The notes under the pieces are model-generated. The model saw only the letters and a list, made by a program, of their open reading frames with translations, made no database searches and had not been told where the DNA came from. Source: Desulfobacca acetoxidans (GTDB taxonomy: Bacteria > Desulfobacterota > Desulfobaccia > Desulfobaccales > 0-14-0-80-60-11). From it: 27,008 nt of DNA. Shown piece by piece: positions 7,094 through 14,285 of the stretch. The position numbers and the translations under genes are program-made. Position 1 is the first letter of the stretch. The number at the start of each line of letters is the position of its first letter. The stretch is from NCBI GenBank assembly GCA_022736495.1, contig DZCR01000029.1, positions 1 to 27,008 on the forward strand, in the 5' to 3' direction.

Positions 7094-9010
7094 ATGATCA
7101 AAATTACCCTGGAGCAAGGCCCCGCCATCACCCTGGAGCAGGGGGCTACGGCAGCCCAGGCGTTGCAGGCTTTAGACCTGGCCACCGACCATAACGTGGT
7201 GGCCGCCAGGATCAATGGGGTTGCGGCGGATCTCAACTCTCCGCTCACGCAGGATTGCACCCTCGCCCCCATTCCCCTGGACACCCCCGAGGGTTTGGAG
7301 ATCATGCGCCATTCCGCCGCCCACCTGATGGCCGAAGCCGTACGAGACCTGTTTCCCGGGGTCCGGGTGGCCATCGGCCCAGCCATCGAAGCCGGTTTTT
7401 ATTACGACTTCGACGTGCCCGAGCCCTTTACGCCGGAAGACCTCACGAAAATCGAGGCCCATATGGCGGAATTGACGGCCCAGGATCAGCCTTTTCGCCG
7501 GGACGAAATGGACCGGGAGCGGGCCATCGGCTATTTTAAAGGCCAGGGAGAAGTCTACAAGGTCGAGCTCCTGGAAGAAATACCCCAGGAGAAGGTAAGT
7601 CTGTATCAGCAAGGGAATTTCATCGACCTGTGCCGAGGCCCCCATATTCCCTCCACCGGGTATATCAAGGCGTTTAAGCTCACCGCGACCTCCGGGGCTT
7701 ACTGGCGGGGGGATGAGCGCCGGCCCATGCTCCAGCGCATTTACGGCACCGCCTTTGCCACCCAGGAAGAACTGGCGCGCCACCTGGAACTCCTGGAAGA
7801 AGCCAAGCGCCGGGACCACCGCCGCCTGGGCCGGGAGTTGGGGCTGTTCAGTATTGAGGAAGAAGCGGGGCCGGGCCTGGTAATTTACCACCCCAAGGGC
7901 GCCCTGCTCCGGAGCCTCATCGAGAATTTTGAACGCCGGGAGCATCTCAAACGGGGCTACCAGTTGGTCATGGGCCCCCAGATGCTCAAGGCCGATCTGT
8001 GGAAACGCTCCGGCCATTGGGACAACTACCGGGACAACATGTATTTCACCGAAGTGGAAGGGCAGATGTATGGCATCAAGCCCATGAACTGCCTGGCCCA
8101 CATGTTGATTTACAAGTCGAAGGTCAGGAGCTACCGGGAGTTGCCCTTGCGCTTTTTCGAATTGGGCACCGTGATGCGCCACGAGCGCTCCGGGGTCTTG
8201 CACGGCCTGACCCGGGTGCGCCAGTTTACCCAGGATGACGCCCATATCCTGTGCACGCCCCAGCAGGTGGAAAGCGAAATCCTGGGGGTGCTGCAGTTCG
8301 TGTCCGAAGTCATGGCGATTTTTGGGTTCGAATACGAAGTGGAGCTGTCTACCCGGCCGGAGAAATCCATCGGCACCGACGCCGAGTGGGACCTGGCCAC
8401 CAACGCCCTGATCGGAGCCCTCAAGACCTGGGGGGTGTCCTACGGCACTTGTGAAGGGGATGGCGCCTTTTACGGCCCCAAAATCGACATCAAGCTCAAA
8501 GACGCCTTGCAGCGGCGCTGGCAATGCGCTACGATTCAGTGCGATTTTACCCTGCCGGAGCGCTTTGACCTCAACTATGTGGGCGACGATGGGGAACGCC
8601 ATCGCCCGGTGATGCTACATCGGGTGATCCTGGGCTCCCTGGAGCGCTTCATGGGGGTCCTGGTGGAACACTTCGCCGGCGCCTTTCCGGTCTGGCTGGC
8701 CCCGGTGCAGGCAATTTTATTACCCATTACCGACCGGGTTCATGCGTATGCCCAGGAAGTGGCCCGGGCGCTTCTGGATGCGGACCTGCGGGTGGAAGTG
8801 GATACCCGGCAGGAAAGCCTGCGCTATAAAATCAGAGAGGCCCAGGTCCAGAAAATTCCTTATATGGTGATCATGGGGGACCGGGAAGCCGCGGACCGCA
8901 CCCTGGCGCCCCGCCTGCGGGACGGCACGGAGTTGAAAGGCATCCTCCTGGAGGCCTTTATCCAGCGCCTCAAGGAGGAATCCCGGATTCCGACCCCCGC
9001 CGGTTCTTAA
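7094..9010 (+). CDS. thrS: threonyl-tRNA synthetase
   Basis: Charges tRNA-Thr with threonine and edits mischarged serine. It has 638 residues, close to the E. coli length. Domains in order: TGS (about 1-60); the editing domain with [11 protein letters not shown] (HxxxH) and [12 protein letters not shown]; the class II catalytic core with [26 protein letters not shown] (zinc Cys), [20 protein letters not shown] with DDAHIL (zinc His), and [18 protein letters not shown] (third zinc His and motif 3); and the C-terminal anticodon-binding domain (about 535-638). The ATG at 7094 follows GAGG with 5-nt spacing. It heads the thrS-infC-rpmI-rplT-pheS cluster and is separated from infC by 63 bp. All editing and zinc residues that I can check are present. 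Confidence 0.97.
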   Translation: MIKITLEQGPAITLEQGATAAQALQALDLATDHNVVAARINGVAADLNSPLTQDCTLAPIPLDTPEGLEIMRHSAAHLMAEAVRDLFPGVRVAIGPAIEAGFYYDFDVPEPFTPEDLTKIEAHMAELTAQDQPFRRDEMDRERAIGYFKGQGEVYKVELLEEIPQEKVSLYQQGNFIDLCRGPHIPSTGYIKAFKLTATSGAYWRGDERRPMLQRIYGTAFATQEELARHLELLEEAKRRDHRRLGRELGLFSIEEEAGPGLVIYHPKGALLRSLIENFERREHLKRGYQLVMGPQMLKADLWKRSGHWDNYRDNMYFTEVEGQMYGIKPMNCLAHMLIYKSKVRSYRELPLRFFELGTVMRHERSGVLHGLTRVRQFTQDDAHILCTPQQVESEILGVLQFVSEVMAIFGFEYEVELSTRPEKSIGTDAEWDLATNALIGALKTWGVSYGTCEGDGAFYGPKIDIKLKDALQRRWQCATIQCDFTLPERFDLNYVGDDGERHRPVMLHRVILGSLERFMGVLVEHFAGAFPVWLAPVQAILLPITDRVHAYAQEVARALLDADLRVEVDTRQESLRYKIREAQVQKIPYMVIMGDREAADRTLAPRLRDGTELKGILLEAFIQRLKEESRIPTPAGS

Positions 9011-9059
9011 TGAAAATTTTTTAATATCATTTGATAAATATCTTTTTGCCAATCTTTTC

Positions 9060-9076
9060 AGGAGGTGACGGTCATC
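9060..9076 (+). promoter_or_regulatory. ribosome-binding site and AUC start of infC
   Basis: A near-perfect Shine-Dalgarno, AGGAGGTGA (9060-9068), overlaps the only GTG (9065-9067) that could otherwise start the ORF. With this site the properly spaced codon is ATC at 9074-9076, eight bases after AGGAGG. Rare AUU, AUC or AUA starts are known for infC and are the basis of IF3 autoregulation. This site therefore decides the start. Confidence 0.8.
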
Positions 9077-9589
9077 CAGCCGAAGCAGCAGCGAGTCAGG
9101 ATTAACGAGCATATCAGGGTGCCGGAGGTGCGGCTGATCAGCGCTGACGGCCAACAGGTCGGGGTCATGCCCATCAAAGAGGCGCTAGCCCTGGCAGCGG
9201 AGGCGCACCTGGACCTGGTGGAGGTCGCGCCCCAGGCCAGCCCGCCGGTCTGCCGCGTCATGGATTATGGGAAGTATAAGTACGAGCAGAGCAAAAAACA
9301 ACAGGAAGCCCGCCGTAAGGCAACCACGATCCAGGTCAAGGAAATTAAGGTCCGGCCTAAGATCGAGGAGCACGATATGGGCTTCAAGTTAAAAAATACC
9401 CGGCGCTTTCTCGCCGAGGGCGACAAGGTTAAGATCTCAGTAATTTTCCGGGGCCGGGAGATCGCCCACACGGACCGCGGGTTTCGTATTCTGTCCCAGA
9501 TGGCGGAAGCCCTGGCGGATGTGGGGACCGTGGAGCAGAATCCCAAACTGGAAGGCCGGAACCTCTCCATGATCGTTACCCCCAAGTAG
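9074..9589 (+). CDS. infC: translation initiation factor IF-3
   Basis: Binds the 30S subunit, keeps 50S away and checks start-codon pairing. From the AUC at 9074 the product is 172 codons including the stop (171 residues), matching family length. The N-terminal domain begins QPKQQRVRINEHIRVPEVRL and contains the conserved DLVEVAPQASPPVCRVMDYGKYKYE. A basic linker with KQQEARRKATTIQVKEIKVRP leads to the C-terminal domain (DMGFKLKNTRRFLAEGDKVK, then VIFRGREIAH). A GTG at 9065 would add three residues but lies inside the Shine-Dalgarno, so I reject it. The rare start makes IF3-dependent autoregulation likely, since IF3 discriminates against non-AUG/GUG/UUG starts. It sits between thrS and rpmI as in many bacteria. 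Confidence 0.95.
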   Translation: MQPKQQRVRINEHIRVPEVRLISADGQQVGVMPIKEALALAAEAHLDLVEVAPQASPPVCRVMDYGKYKYEQSKKQQEARRKATTIQVKEIKVRPKIEEHDMGFKLKNTRRFLAEGDKVKISVIFRGREIAHTDRGFRILSQMAEALADVGTVEQNPKLEGRNLSMIVTPK

Positions 9590-9663
9590 TTCAGCGACAT
9601 TTCCCGCGCACCACCAGATGCCGTGCCCGATCGGTTTAGGGAAAGGATTTTTTTGCAGAAATC

Positions 9664-9692
9664 TTGTTAAAATGTGATGAATAGAGTATAAA
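9664..9692 (+). promoter_or_regulatory. internal promoter for rpmI-rplT
   Basis: TTGTTA at 9664-9669, exactly 17 bp, then TATAAA at 9687-9692, in the 200-bp AT-rich gap after infC. The spacing and both boxes are good for a housekeeping sigma factor. It would give rpmI and rplT a supply independent of the thrS leader. Confidence 0.6.
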
Positions 9693-9743
9693 ATGTATTT
9701 TTGGGTTCAGCCGATAGTGAGAGCGATGAACTGGGAATCCACC

Positions 9744-9764
9744 CGGCCGCCGGTATGGCGGCCG
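9744..9764 (+). promoter_or_regulatory. strong hairpin in rpmI leader
   Basis: CGGCCGCC (9744-9751) and GGCGGCCG (9757-9764) form a perfect 8-bp GC stem with a 5-nt loop, 27 bases before the rpmI ATG. There is no T-run, so it is not an intrinsic terminator. L20 is known to autoregulate rpmI-rplT by binding leader RNA in other bacteria; a similar role here is inference from position only. Confidence 0.5.
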
Positions 9765-9791
9765 CAGTGTTAGCGTCATGCGAGGACAACC

Positions 9792-9989
9792 ATGCCCAAA
9801 ATGAAGACCCATCGGGGAGCGGCTAAACGCTTCAAGGCTACGGGCAAAGGCCGCCTGAAACACAAACAACCTTACCACAGCCACATTTTGACCAGCAAGA
9901 GCGCCAAGCGCAAGCGGCAGTTGCGCTCGCCGGCCTACCTGTCCGAGGCCGAGGCCAAGAGCCTGAAGCGCTTGTTGCCTTATCTCTGA
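9792..9989 (+). CDS. rpmI: 50S ribosomal protein L35 (bL35)
   Basis: Small basic protein of the large subunit, 65 residues, full length. The family N terminus [20 protein letters not shown] is clear, followed by [24 protein letters not shown]. The start is the ATG at 9792 with GAGGA five bases upstream. It lies 15 bp before rplT, almost certainly on one transcript. Confidence 0.97.
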   Translation: MPKMKTHRGAAKRFKATGKGRLKHKQPYHSHILTSKSAKRKRQLRSPAYLSEAEAKSLKRLLPYL

Positions 9990-10004
9990 AATTAGGAGTA
10001 CGTC

Positions 10005-10358
10005 ATGCCACGCGTGAGAAAAAGCGTCGCCTCCAGGGCGCGCCGCAAAAAATTTCTGGGAATGGCCAAGGGCTTCCGCAGCGGCCGGCATCGGCTTTAC
10101 CGGTCTGCCCGGGAGGCCGTCGAACGGGCCTTGACCTTCGCCTACCGGGACCGCAAGGTGCGCAAACGCGAGTTCCGCGCCCTGTGGATCGTGCGCATCA
10201 ACGCCGCGCTGCGCCCCCTGGGGATGTCTTACAGCAAATTCATCGGGGGCCTGAAAAAGGCCCAGATCAACCTGGACCGCAAAGTCCTGGCCGACATGGC
10301 GATCTTTGATCCCCAAGGCTTCGCCCGGGTAGCCGAGCTTGCCAAGGGCGGGCAGTAA
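10005..10358 (+). CDS. rplT: 50S ribosomal protein L20 (bL20)
   Basis: Binds 23S rRNA early in 50S assembly and, in several bacteria, represses its own operon. It has 117 residues, the usual length. The basic N-terminal tail [18 protein letters not shown] and [11 protein letters not shown], then [23 protein letters not shown] and the C-terminal [26 protein letters not shown] are all typical. The ATG follows AGGAG at good spacing. It is followed by a 217-bp gap holding repeats and then pheS. Confidence 0.98.
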   Translation: MPRVRKSVASRARRKKFLGMAKGFRSGRHRLYRSAREAVERALTFAYRDRKVRKREFRALWIVRINAALRPLGMSYSKFIGGLKKAQINLDRKVLADMAIFDPQGFARVAELAKGGQ

Positions 10359-10416
10359 AACAGTCCTTGAGGCTCTGCGCGGTTTGTCGTTAAGCACGCG
10401 CTCGTAAAACCAAGGA

Positions 10417-10507
10417 AAATCCCCCTCAATCCCCCTGTGGCACAGGGGGACGTTATCTTTCCGACTTATTATTTCCCCTTTTGGCCAAGGGGGGCCAGGG
10501 GGGATTT
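10417..10507. repeat. nested G-run palindrome element between rplT and pheS
   Basis: The outer inverted repeat is AAATCCCCC (10417-10425) with GGGGGATTT (10499-10507). Inside, CCCCCTGTG (10431-10439) and CACAGGGGG (10441-10449) pair perfectly, and CCCC...GGGG around TTTTGGCCAA (near 10475-10493) forms a third stem. The 91-bp unit looks like a small non-autonomous or REP-like element. No target-site duplication can be made out with certainty. Confidence 0.75.
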
Positions 10508-10548
10508 CTCGATGCCGGGGCAGCGCGACAAGCATCATATGGTCAAAG

Positions 10549-10576
10549 CTGACTACTGACCACTGACAACTCACTA
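10549..10576 (+). repeat. tandem heptad repeat abutting the pheS start
   Basis: Four 7-base units run directly into the pheS ATG: CTGACTA, CTGACCA, CTGACAA and CTCACTA, the last sharing its A with the start codon. No Shine-Dalgarno is present. The pattern recalls the short tandemly repeated heptanucleotides known in cyanobacterial intergenic DNA, although any relation is unproven. Confidence 0.65.
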
Positions 10577-11589
10577 TGACTTCCGAAGCAGTCAAAGACC
10601 TTGAAATTGCGGCGCGCCAAGAAATCCAGGGGGCCATCAGCCCTGATGATTTGGAGCTTCTCCGGGTTAAGTATCTGGGGCGCAAGGGGGCTCTGACCAC
10701 CATCCTGCGGGGTCTGGGGAAATTGGACCCCGAGGTGCGGCGGAGTGTCGGCCAGGAGGCTAACCGGGCTAAAGTCGCGTTGGAAGAGGTCCTGGAGCAG
10801 GCCCTGCGCGGCCTGAAAGAGGCGGCCCGCCGGGCTGCCGTCAGCGCCGTGGATGTCACCCTGCCGGGGCGCCGCGCCCTTAAAGGCCGTAGCCATCCCT
10901 TGAACCAGATCATGGCGGAGGTCTGCGACATCTTCCTGCACCTGGGTTTCGAGGCCGTGGAAGGCCCCGAAGTGGAACTGGACTGGTATAACTTCGAGGC
11001 CCTGAATCTGCCCCCGGACCACCCGGCCCGGGACATGCAGGACACCTTTTACTTCAACGACAAGGTGCTGCTGCGGACCCACACTTCCCCCATGCAGATC
11101 CGCACCATGGAACAACGCCGGCCGCCGGTGCGCATCATCGCCCCAGGCAAGGTCTACCGCCGGGACTCGGACATCACCCATTCTCCCATGTTCCACCAGG
11201 TGGAGGGCCTGCTGGTGGATTTAGGGGTGACTTTTGCCGATCTCAAAGGAGTCCTCACCGCGTTCGTGCACCAAATGTTCGGACCGGAGGTGGGGGTGCG
11301 CTTCCGTCCCAGCTATTTTCCCTTTACCGAACCCAGCGCCGAAGTGGACATCGAATGCGTTATCTGCCGGGGCGAGGGCTGTCGGGTCTGCAAGGCCACC
11401 GGCTGGCTGGAGGTTCTGGGCGCGGGTATGGTCCATCCCGCGGTGTTCGAAGCCGTGGGCTATGACCCGGAAACTTACACCGGCTTTGCCTTTGGACTGG
11501 GAATTGAGCGCATTGCCATGCTCAAATACGGCATCGACGACATCCGCCTCTTTTTCGACAACGACCTGCGGTTCCTGCGGCAATTCTAA
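10576..11589 (+). CDS. pheS: phenylalanyl-tRNA synthetase alpha subunit
   Basis: Catalytic subunit of the (alpha-beta)2 enzyme that charges tRNA-Phe. It has 337 residues, full length. An N-terminal helical hairpin (about 1-85, with [19 protein letters not shown]) contacts tRNA. The class II core has [67 protein letters not shown] and motif 3 [14 protein letters not shown]. The ATG at 10576 is the first possible start after an in-frame stop. It has no Shine-Dalgarno and is directly preceded by heptad repeats. The beta-subunit gene pheT, normally next, is absent from this window; a MazG-like gene follows instead. The subunit needs PheT, so pheT must be elsewhere. Confidence 0.96.
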   Translation: MTSEAVKDLEIAARQEIQGAISPDDLELLRVKYLGRKGALTTILRGLGKLDPEVRRSVGQEANRAKVALEEVLEQALRGLKEAARRAAVSAVDVTLPGRRALKGRSHPLNQIMAEVCDIFLHLGFEAVEGPEVELDWYNFEALNLPPDHPARDMQDTFYFNDKVLLRTHTSPMQIRTMEQRRPPVRIIAPGKVYRRDSDITHSPMFHQVEGLLVDLGVTFADLKGVLTAFVHQMFGPEVGVRFRPSYFPFTEPSAEVDIECVICRGEGCRVCKATGWLEVLGAGMVHPAVFEAVGYDPETYTGFAFGLGIERIAMLKYGIDDIRLFFDNDLRFLRQF

Positions 11590-11638
11590 ACCCGCCGACG
11601 CCACGCACAATTCTCACGGAATTTTAACAGTACCGGCC

Positions 11639-11667
11639 TTGACCGACCTCTCTAAAATTTTTATGCT
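11639..11667 (+). promoter_or_regulatory. candidate promoter of the MazG-like gene
   Basis: TTGACC (11639-11644), 17-bp spacer, TATGCT (11662-11667), in the 237-bp gap after pheS. Transcription from here would give a leader of about 150 nt with the two hairpins at 11774-11812. The rest of the gap shows no ORF. Confidence 0.45.
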
Positions 11668-11773
11668 TAACCTATCTTCAAAAATCATGCTGGCGGAGCC
11701 GAGCATGGAATCAATGACTGACCTTTAGCCCTTACCGGCAAATCTTCCCAACCAACCAATGCTTAAACGACCA

Positions 11774-11812
11774 GTTTCCCTTAATGAGGGAAACGAAGGG
11801 GATATCTCCTTC
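11774..11812 (+). promoter_or_regulatory. two hairpins before the MazG-like gene
   Basis: GTTTCCCT (11774-11781) pairs with AGGGAAAC (11787-11794) around TAATG. Directly after it, GAAGGGGATATCTCCTTC (11795-11812) is an almost perfect palindrome centred on GATATC. The ribosome-binding site AGGAGG (11813-11818) follows at once. The CTCCT within the second palindrome could also pair with AGGAGG and hide it, which would allow translational control. Confidence 0.55.
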
Positions 11813-11826
11813 AGGAGGTTTAGATC

Positions 11827-12945
11827 ATGAATGTTTTGCGAAGCGAACCTTTGACCACCAATATCCTGTTAAACCCTGCGGAGGCGTCCATCGAAGAATA
11901 CGCCGACGTTATCGGCAGTATCTGGCCCCAGGACAAGGACCGCCCCATCTGGCTGGTCTGGATGCACGTCATGTCCCACGCCACCGAGGTCTGCGAGGAG
12001 GTCCGCAAAAACCGCTGGCACAAGGTGGCCCGGGAACTGGGGGAGGTGCTGGTGTGGTGGCTCACCTTTGCCCGGCGCGTCACCCAGGAGCCTGCCAAAA
12101 GCAGCACCGACGCGGTGAAACTGGTGCCATATATCAACACCACCCCCTCGGACATCGTTTGGTTCAAATTCCCCGGGGTCTGCCCGGTCTGTTTAGGGCG
12201 CTGGATTCACGCCCACTGTCAGCCCACCGAGGCGGTCCCGCAGCTTATCTCCCAAAAGATGAGGGAAATCAACGCCTTTTTTAAGGCCAATCCCCATTGC
12301 ACCTGTCTTGCCGCCAGCAAAGAGGTGGAGGACCGGGACGATAATTTCAAGAAGTTTACGAAACAGTGTCTCCATGAATATGCCCGGAGAACCCGGGCCC
12401 GCAAAAAACCTGCTTCTATGAGAGGCATGGCGGAGATGCTTAACATGATCTTTTCCAATAATATTGAGGTCTTATCCGTGCAGGAAATTGCCTTTCACCT
12501 GCTGGAGGAAGTGGGGGAAGTCTCCAAGTCCCTGGCCAGCCTGTTCATGCAGGAGATCAAGGAGGACGAGACCGAGTCTTTCTTAAAGGAGAGGCAAGAA
12601 AAGGCCCTGGACTTCGCGGAAGAAATCGCCGACGCCTTTTCCTGGTCCGTGTCGCTCTTGGCCAAGATTTACCGCTTCCTGGAATGCGCCGCCGAGTTCG
12701 CCGCGGAATACAAGACCGTGGAGGGTATGCCGGAGTTGGTCCGGGGCAACATGGAGCGCATCCGCAATATCGTGGACCTGATCTGGACCATGTACGGCAA
12801 AGGCAGCATGCTGGTGTGCGAGGAGTGCCGCGAGTATCCCTGCAACCCCGACCACCCGGCCCATGCCGGCCGGCGGGGCAACCTGGCCGGCAAGAAACTG
12901 CCCCCGGTCATCTGCGACTCCATCCGCACCGCGCGGCTGCTGTGA
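11827..12945 (+). CDS. tandem MazG-like protein with cysteine clusters, unknown substrate
   Basis: A 372-residue protein that I do not recognise as a named family. Two helical segments look like MazG-type all-alpha NTP pyrophosphohydrolase modules. Module 1 (about 40-85) has SHATEVCEEVRKNRW and then ARELGEVLVWW. Module 2 (about 217-285) has HLLEEVGEVSKSL (Glu227/228/231) and DFAEEIADAFSW (Glu265/266, Asp269), which matches the EExxE...EExxD metal-binding pattern well. Between them are CPVCLGRW (C119, C122), HAHC (130-131 region) and HCTC (157-160), and near the C terminus CEECREYPC with HPAH (331-346), possible zinc sites. The ATG follows AGGAGG. It stands alone after pheS with its own predicted promoter. 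A nucleotide-hydrolysing or nucleotide-sensing role is inferred; activity is unproven. Confidence 0.75.
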   Translation: MNVLRSEPLTTNILLNPAEASIEEYADVIGSIWPQDKDRPIWLVWMHVMSHATEVCEEVRKNRWHKVARELGEVLVWWLTFARRVTQEPAKSSTDAVKLVPYINTTPSDIVWFKFPGVCPVCLGRWIHAHCQPTEAVPQLISQKMREINAFFKANPHCTCLAASKEVEDRDDNFKKFTKQCLHEYARRTRARKKPASMRGMAEMLNMIFSNNIEVLSVQEIAFHLLEEVGEVSKSLASLFMQEIKEDETESFLKERQEKALDFAEEIADAFSWSVSLLAKIYRFLECAAEFAAEYKTVEGMPELVRGNMERIRNIVDLIWTMYGKGSMLVCEECREYPCNPDHPAHAGRRGNLAGKKLPPVICDSIRTARLL

Positions 12946-12962
12946 GACTGGAGACCTAAAAT

Positions 12963-13010
12963 TTTGAGGGGATGACCGGGGAAAAACAATTCCCCCACCC
13001 TCCCCTCAAA
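12963..13010. repeat. G-run palindrome after the MazG-like gene
   Basis: TTTGAGGGG (12963-12971) pairs perfectly with CCCCTCAAA (13002-13010), with an inner GGGG/CCCC stem around an A-rich loop. It begins 18 bases after the stop. No T-run follows on the plus strand, so if it ends transcription it does so imperfectly. It belongs by appearance with the other G-run palindromes of the window. Confidence 0.65.
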
Positions 13011-13043
13011 CTCCCCTTCCAACCCCATGTGATAAATCATTAT

Positions 13044-13075
13044 AGTAAAAGGCCGGAAGTCGAGACTTCCGGCCT
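13044..13075 (-). terminator. intrinsic terminator of the murJ-nth-lipoprotein group
   Basis: AGGCCGGAAGTC (13050-13061) and GACTTCCGGCCT (13064-13075) form an 11-12-bp perfect stem. On the minus strand it is followed by TTTTACTATAA, a weak T-run. It lies 75 bp after the DUF3568 lipoprotein stop and so would end that transcript. On the plus strand there is no T-run. Confidence 0.8.
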
Positions 13076-13149
13076 GCGTTGCTTAGAGCCGGCGCTGCAA
13101 GGCGTGTTCCCCATCCCAGCCCGGCTGGACTTTTCGATAAGGCGCTCCT

Positions 13150-13569
13150 TTACGGCTGATCAGGAATACCTAAGATCTTCATAATCTGGCGGTGGTAGTA
13201 AGCCGACCAGTCCTTATTGCCCAGCGTGCCGAAGCGGATCTTGACGGTGGTGATCTCGTTGGGACGGGCGGTCAAATCCACGGTGACCTTGGTGCCGTCC
13301 TGAGTCAAGGCGTTAATATGCGATTCGGAAGGGGCATATTTTTGCGCCGTAATCTTTAAGTTCAGCTTCTTAGCGGCTTCCAGAGCGGCATTATAGGTTT
13401 CCTGCATGGGCTTGGGGTAGTCCTTCTCCATATTGCCTTCAATCCACTTATACGAACCCAGGGCGGCAAGACCCCCAACCCCCATAAGCACGGTCGCAGG
13501 ACAACCACCCGTCACCGCCATGGCCACCACGACCGCCACCAGTTTGAGCCGCCATTGTCTCCGCATCAT
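13150..13569 (-). CDS. DUF3568-type lipoprotein
   Basis: A 139-residue predicted lipoprotein of unknown function. A basic start (MMRRQWRLK) is followed by a hydrophobic segment and a lipobox-like TGGC with Cys23 as the lipidated residue, although the -3 Thr is not ideal. After a Gly-rich linker the mature part begins YKWIEGNMEKDYPKPMQETYNAALEAAKKLNL and ends in beta-strand-like sequence (HINALTQDGTKVTVDLTAR, then VKIRFGTLGNKDWS). This matches the small DUF3568 family common in deltaproteobacteria. Two ATG codons stand together; the first is best placed behind GGGAGG. It is 56 bp after nth on the same strand and before the terminator at 13044-13075, so it is probably the last gene of that transcript. 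Confidence 0.8.
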   Translation of the reverse strand: MMRRQWRLKLVAVVVAMAVTGGCPATVLMGVGGLAALGSYKWIEGNMEKDYPKPMQETYNAALEAAKKLNLKITAQKYAPSESHINALTQDGTKVTVDLTARPNEITTVKIRFGTLGNKDWSAYYHRQIMKILGIPDQP

Positions 13570-13625
13570 TTCGACCTCCCTTAAAGCCGCGATTTACCGT
13601 CTTATGCCATGAATCGCTGGTTCTG

Positions 13626-14273
13626 TCAAGCAGCCTTCCCGGTCGCCTTTTGCCCATAATCGCAGTAAGGCAGCAAGGGGCAGTGAGGGCAGTCTGGCTT
13701 TTTGGCGGTGCAGACCTGGCGGCCGTGCCAGATCATCTGGTGGGAAAACTTTACCCAACGCTCCTGGGGGACCAGGGGCATCAGGTCGAACTCGATTTTG
13801 ACGGGGTCCTTCTGTCGGGTCAGCCCCAGGCGCTGGGACACCCGGCCCATGTGGGTGTCTACCGTGATCCCCGGAATGCCGAAGGCGTTACCCAGGATCA
13901 CATTGGCGGTCTTGCGGCCAATGCCCGGCAATTTCACCAAGTCATCCAGGGATGCGGGGACCTGCCCGCCGAACTGCGTAACCAAAGCCTGGCAGATGGC
14001 CTTGAGGCTCTTGGCCTTCTGGTGAAAAAAGCCGGTGGTGTAGATGGCCTGCTCCAGGTCTTCCAGCGGCGCCCCGGCGTAGGCGGCCGCGGTGGGGTAT
14101 TGCTTAAATATGGCGGGGGTGACCTGGTTGACCCGGATATCGGTGCATTGGGCCGAAAGCACCGTGGCCACCAGCAACTCCAGGGGATTGCTGAAGTCCA
14201 GGGTGCAGTGGGCCTCCGGGTAATGCTCCTCCAGTAGTTTCAAAATGGGGCCGATCTGCTTGGCCGGTTCCAT
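13626..14273 (-). CDS. nth: endonuclease III (DNA glycosylase/AP lyase)
   Basis: Base-excision repair enzyme that removes oxidised pyrimidines and cuts the abasic site. It has 215 residues, normal length. The helix-hairpin-helix LPGIGRKTANVILG (115-128) carries the catalytic Lys121, and GITVDTHMGRVSQRLGL carries Asp139. The C-terminal 4Fe-4S ligands are Cys188, Cys195, Cys198 and Cys204 in the family spacing C-x6-C-x2-C-x5-C. The ATG is preceded by AAGGAGG, which overlaps the murJ stop, so the two genes are closely coupled (12-bp gap). All catalytic and cluster residues are intact. Confidence 0.97.
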   Translation of the reverse strand: MEPAKQIGPILKLLEEHYPEAHCTLDFSNPLELLVATVLSAQCTDIRVNQVTPAIFKQYPTAAAYAGAPLEDLEQAIYTTGFFHQKAKSLKAICQALVTQFGGQVPASLDDLVKLPGIGRKTANVILGNAFGIPGITVDTHMGRVSQRLGLTRQKDPVKIEFDLMPLVPQERWVKFSHQMIWHGRQVCTAKKPDCPHCPLLPYCDYGQKATGKAA

Positions 14274-14285
14274 GCTAGTCCTCCT

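Noticed and set aside
7172..8602. Long minus-strand open frame of 476 codons opposite thrS
   Set aside because: It is antisense to a well-conserved gene in GC-rich DNA, where long shadow frames are common, and its product shows no family motif.
9065..9067. GTG start for infC
   Set aside because: It lies within the Shine-Dalgarno sequence and cannot be spaced from it.
9636..11045. Minus-strand open frame of 469 codons across rpmI, rplT and pheS
   Set aside because: It overlaps three certain genes and non-coding repeats, and its sequence is low-complexity Arg/Pro/Ala without recognisable domains.
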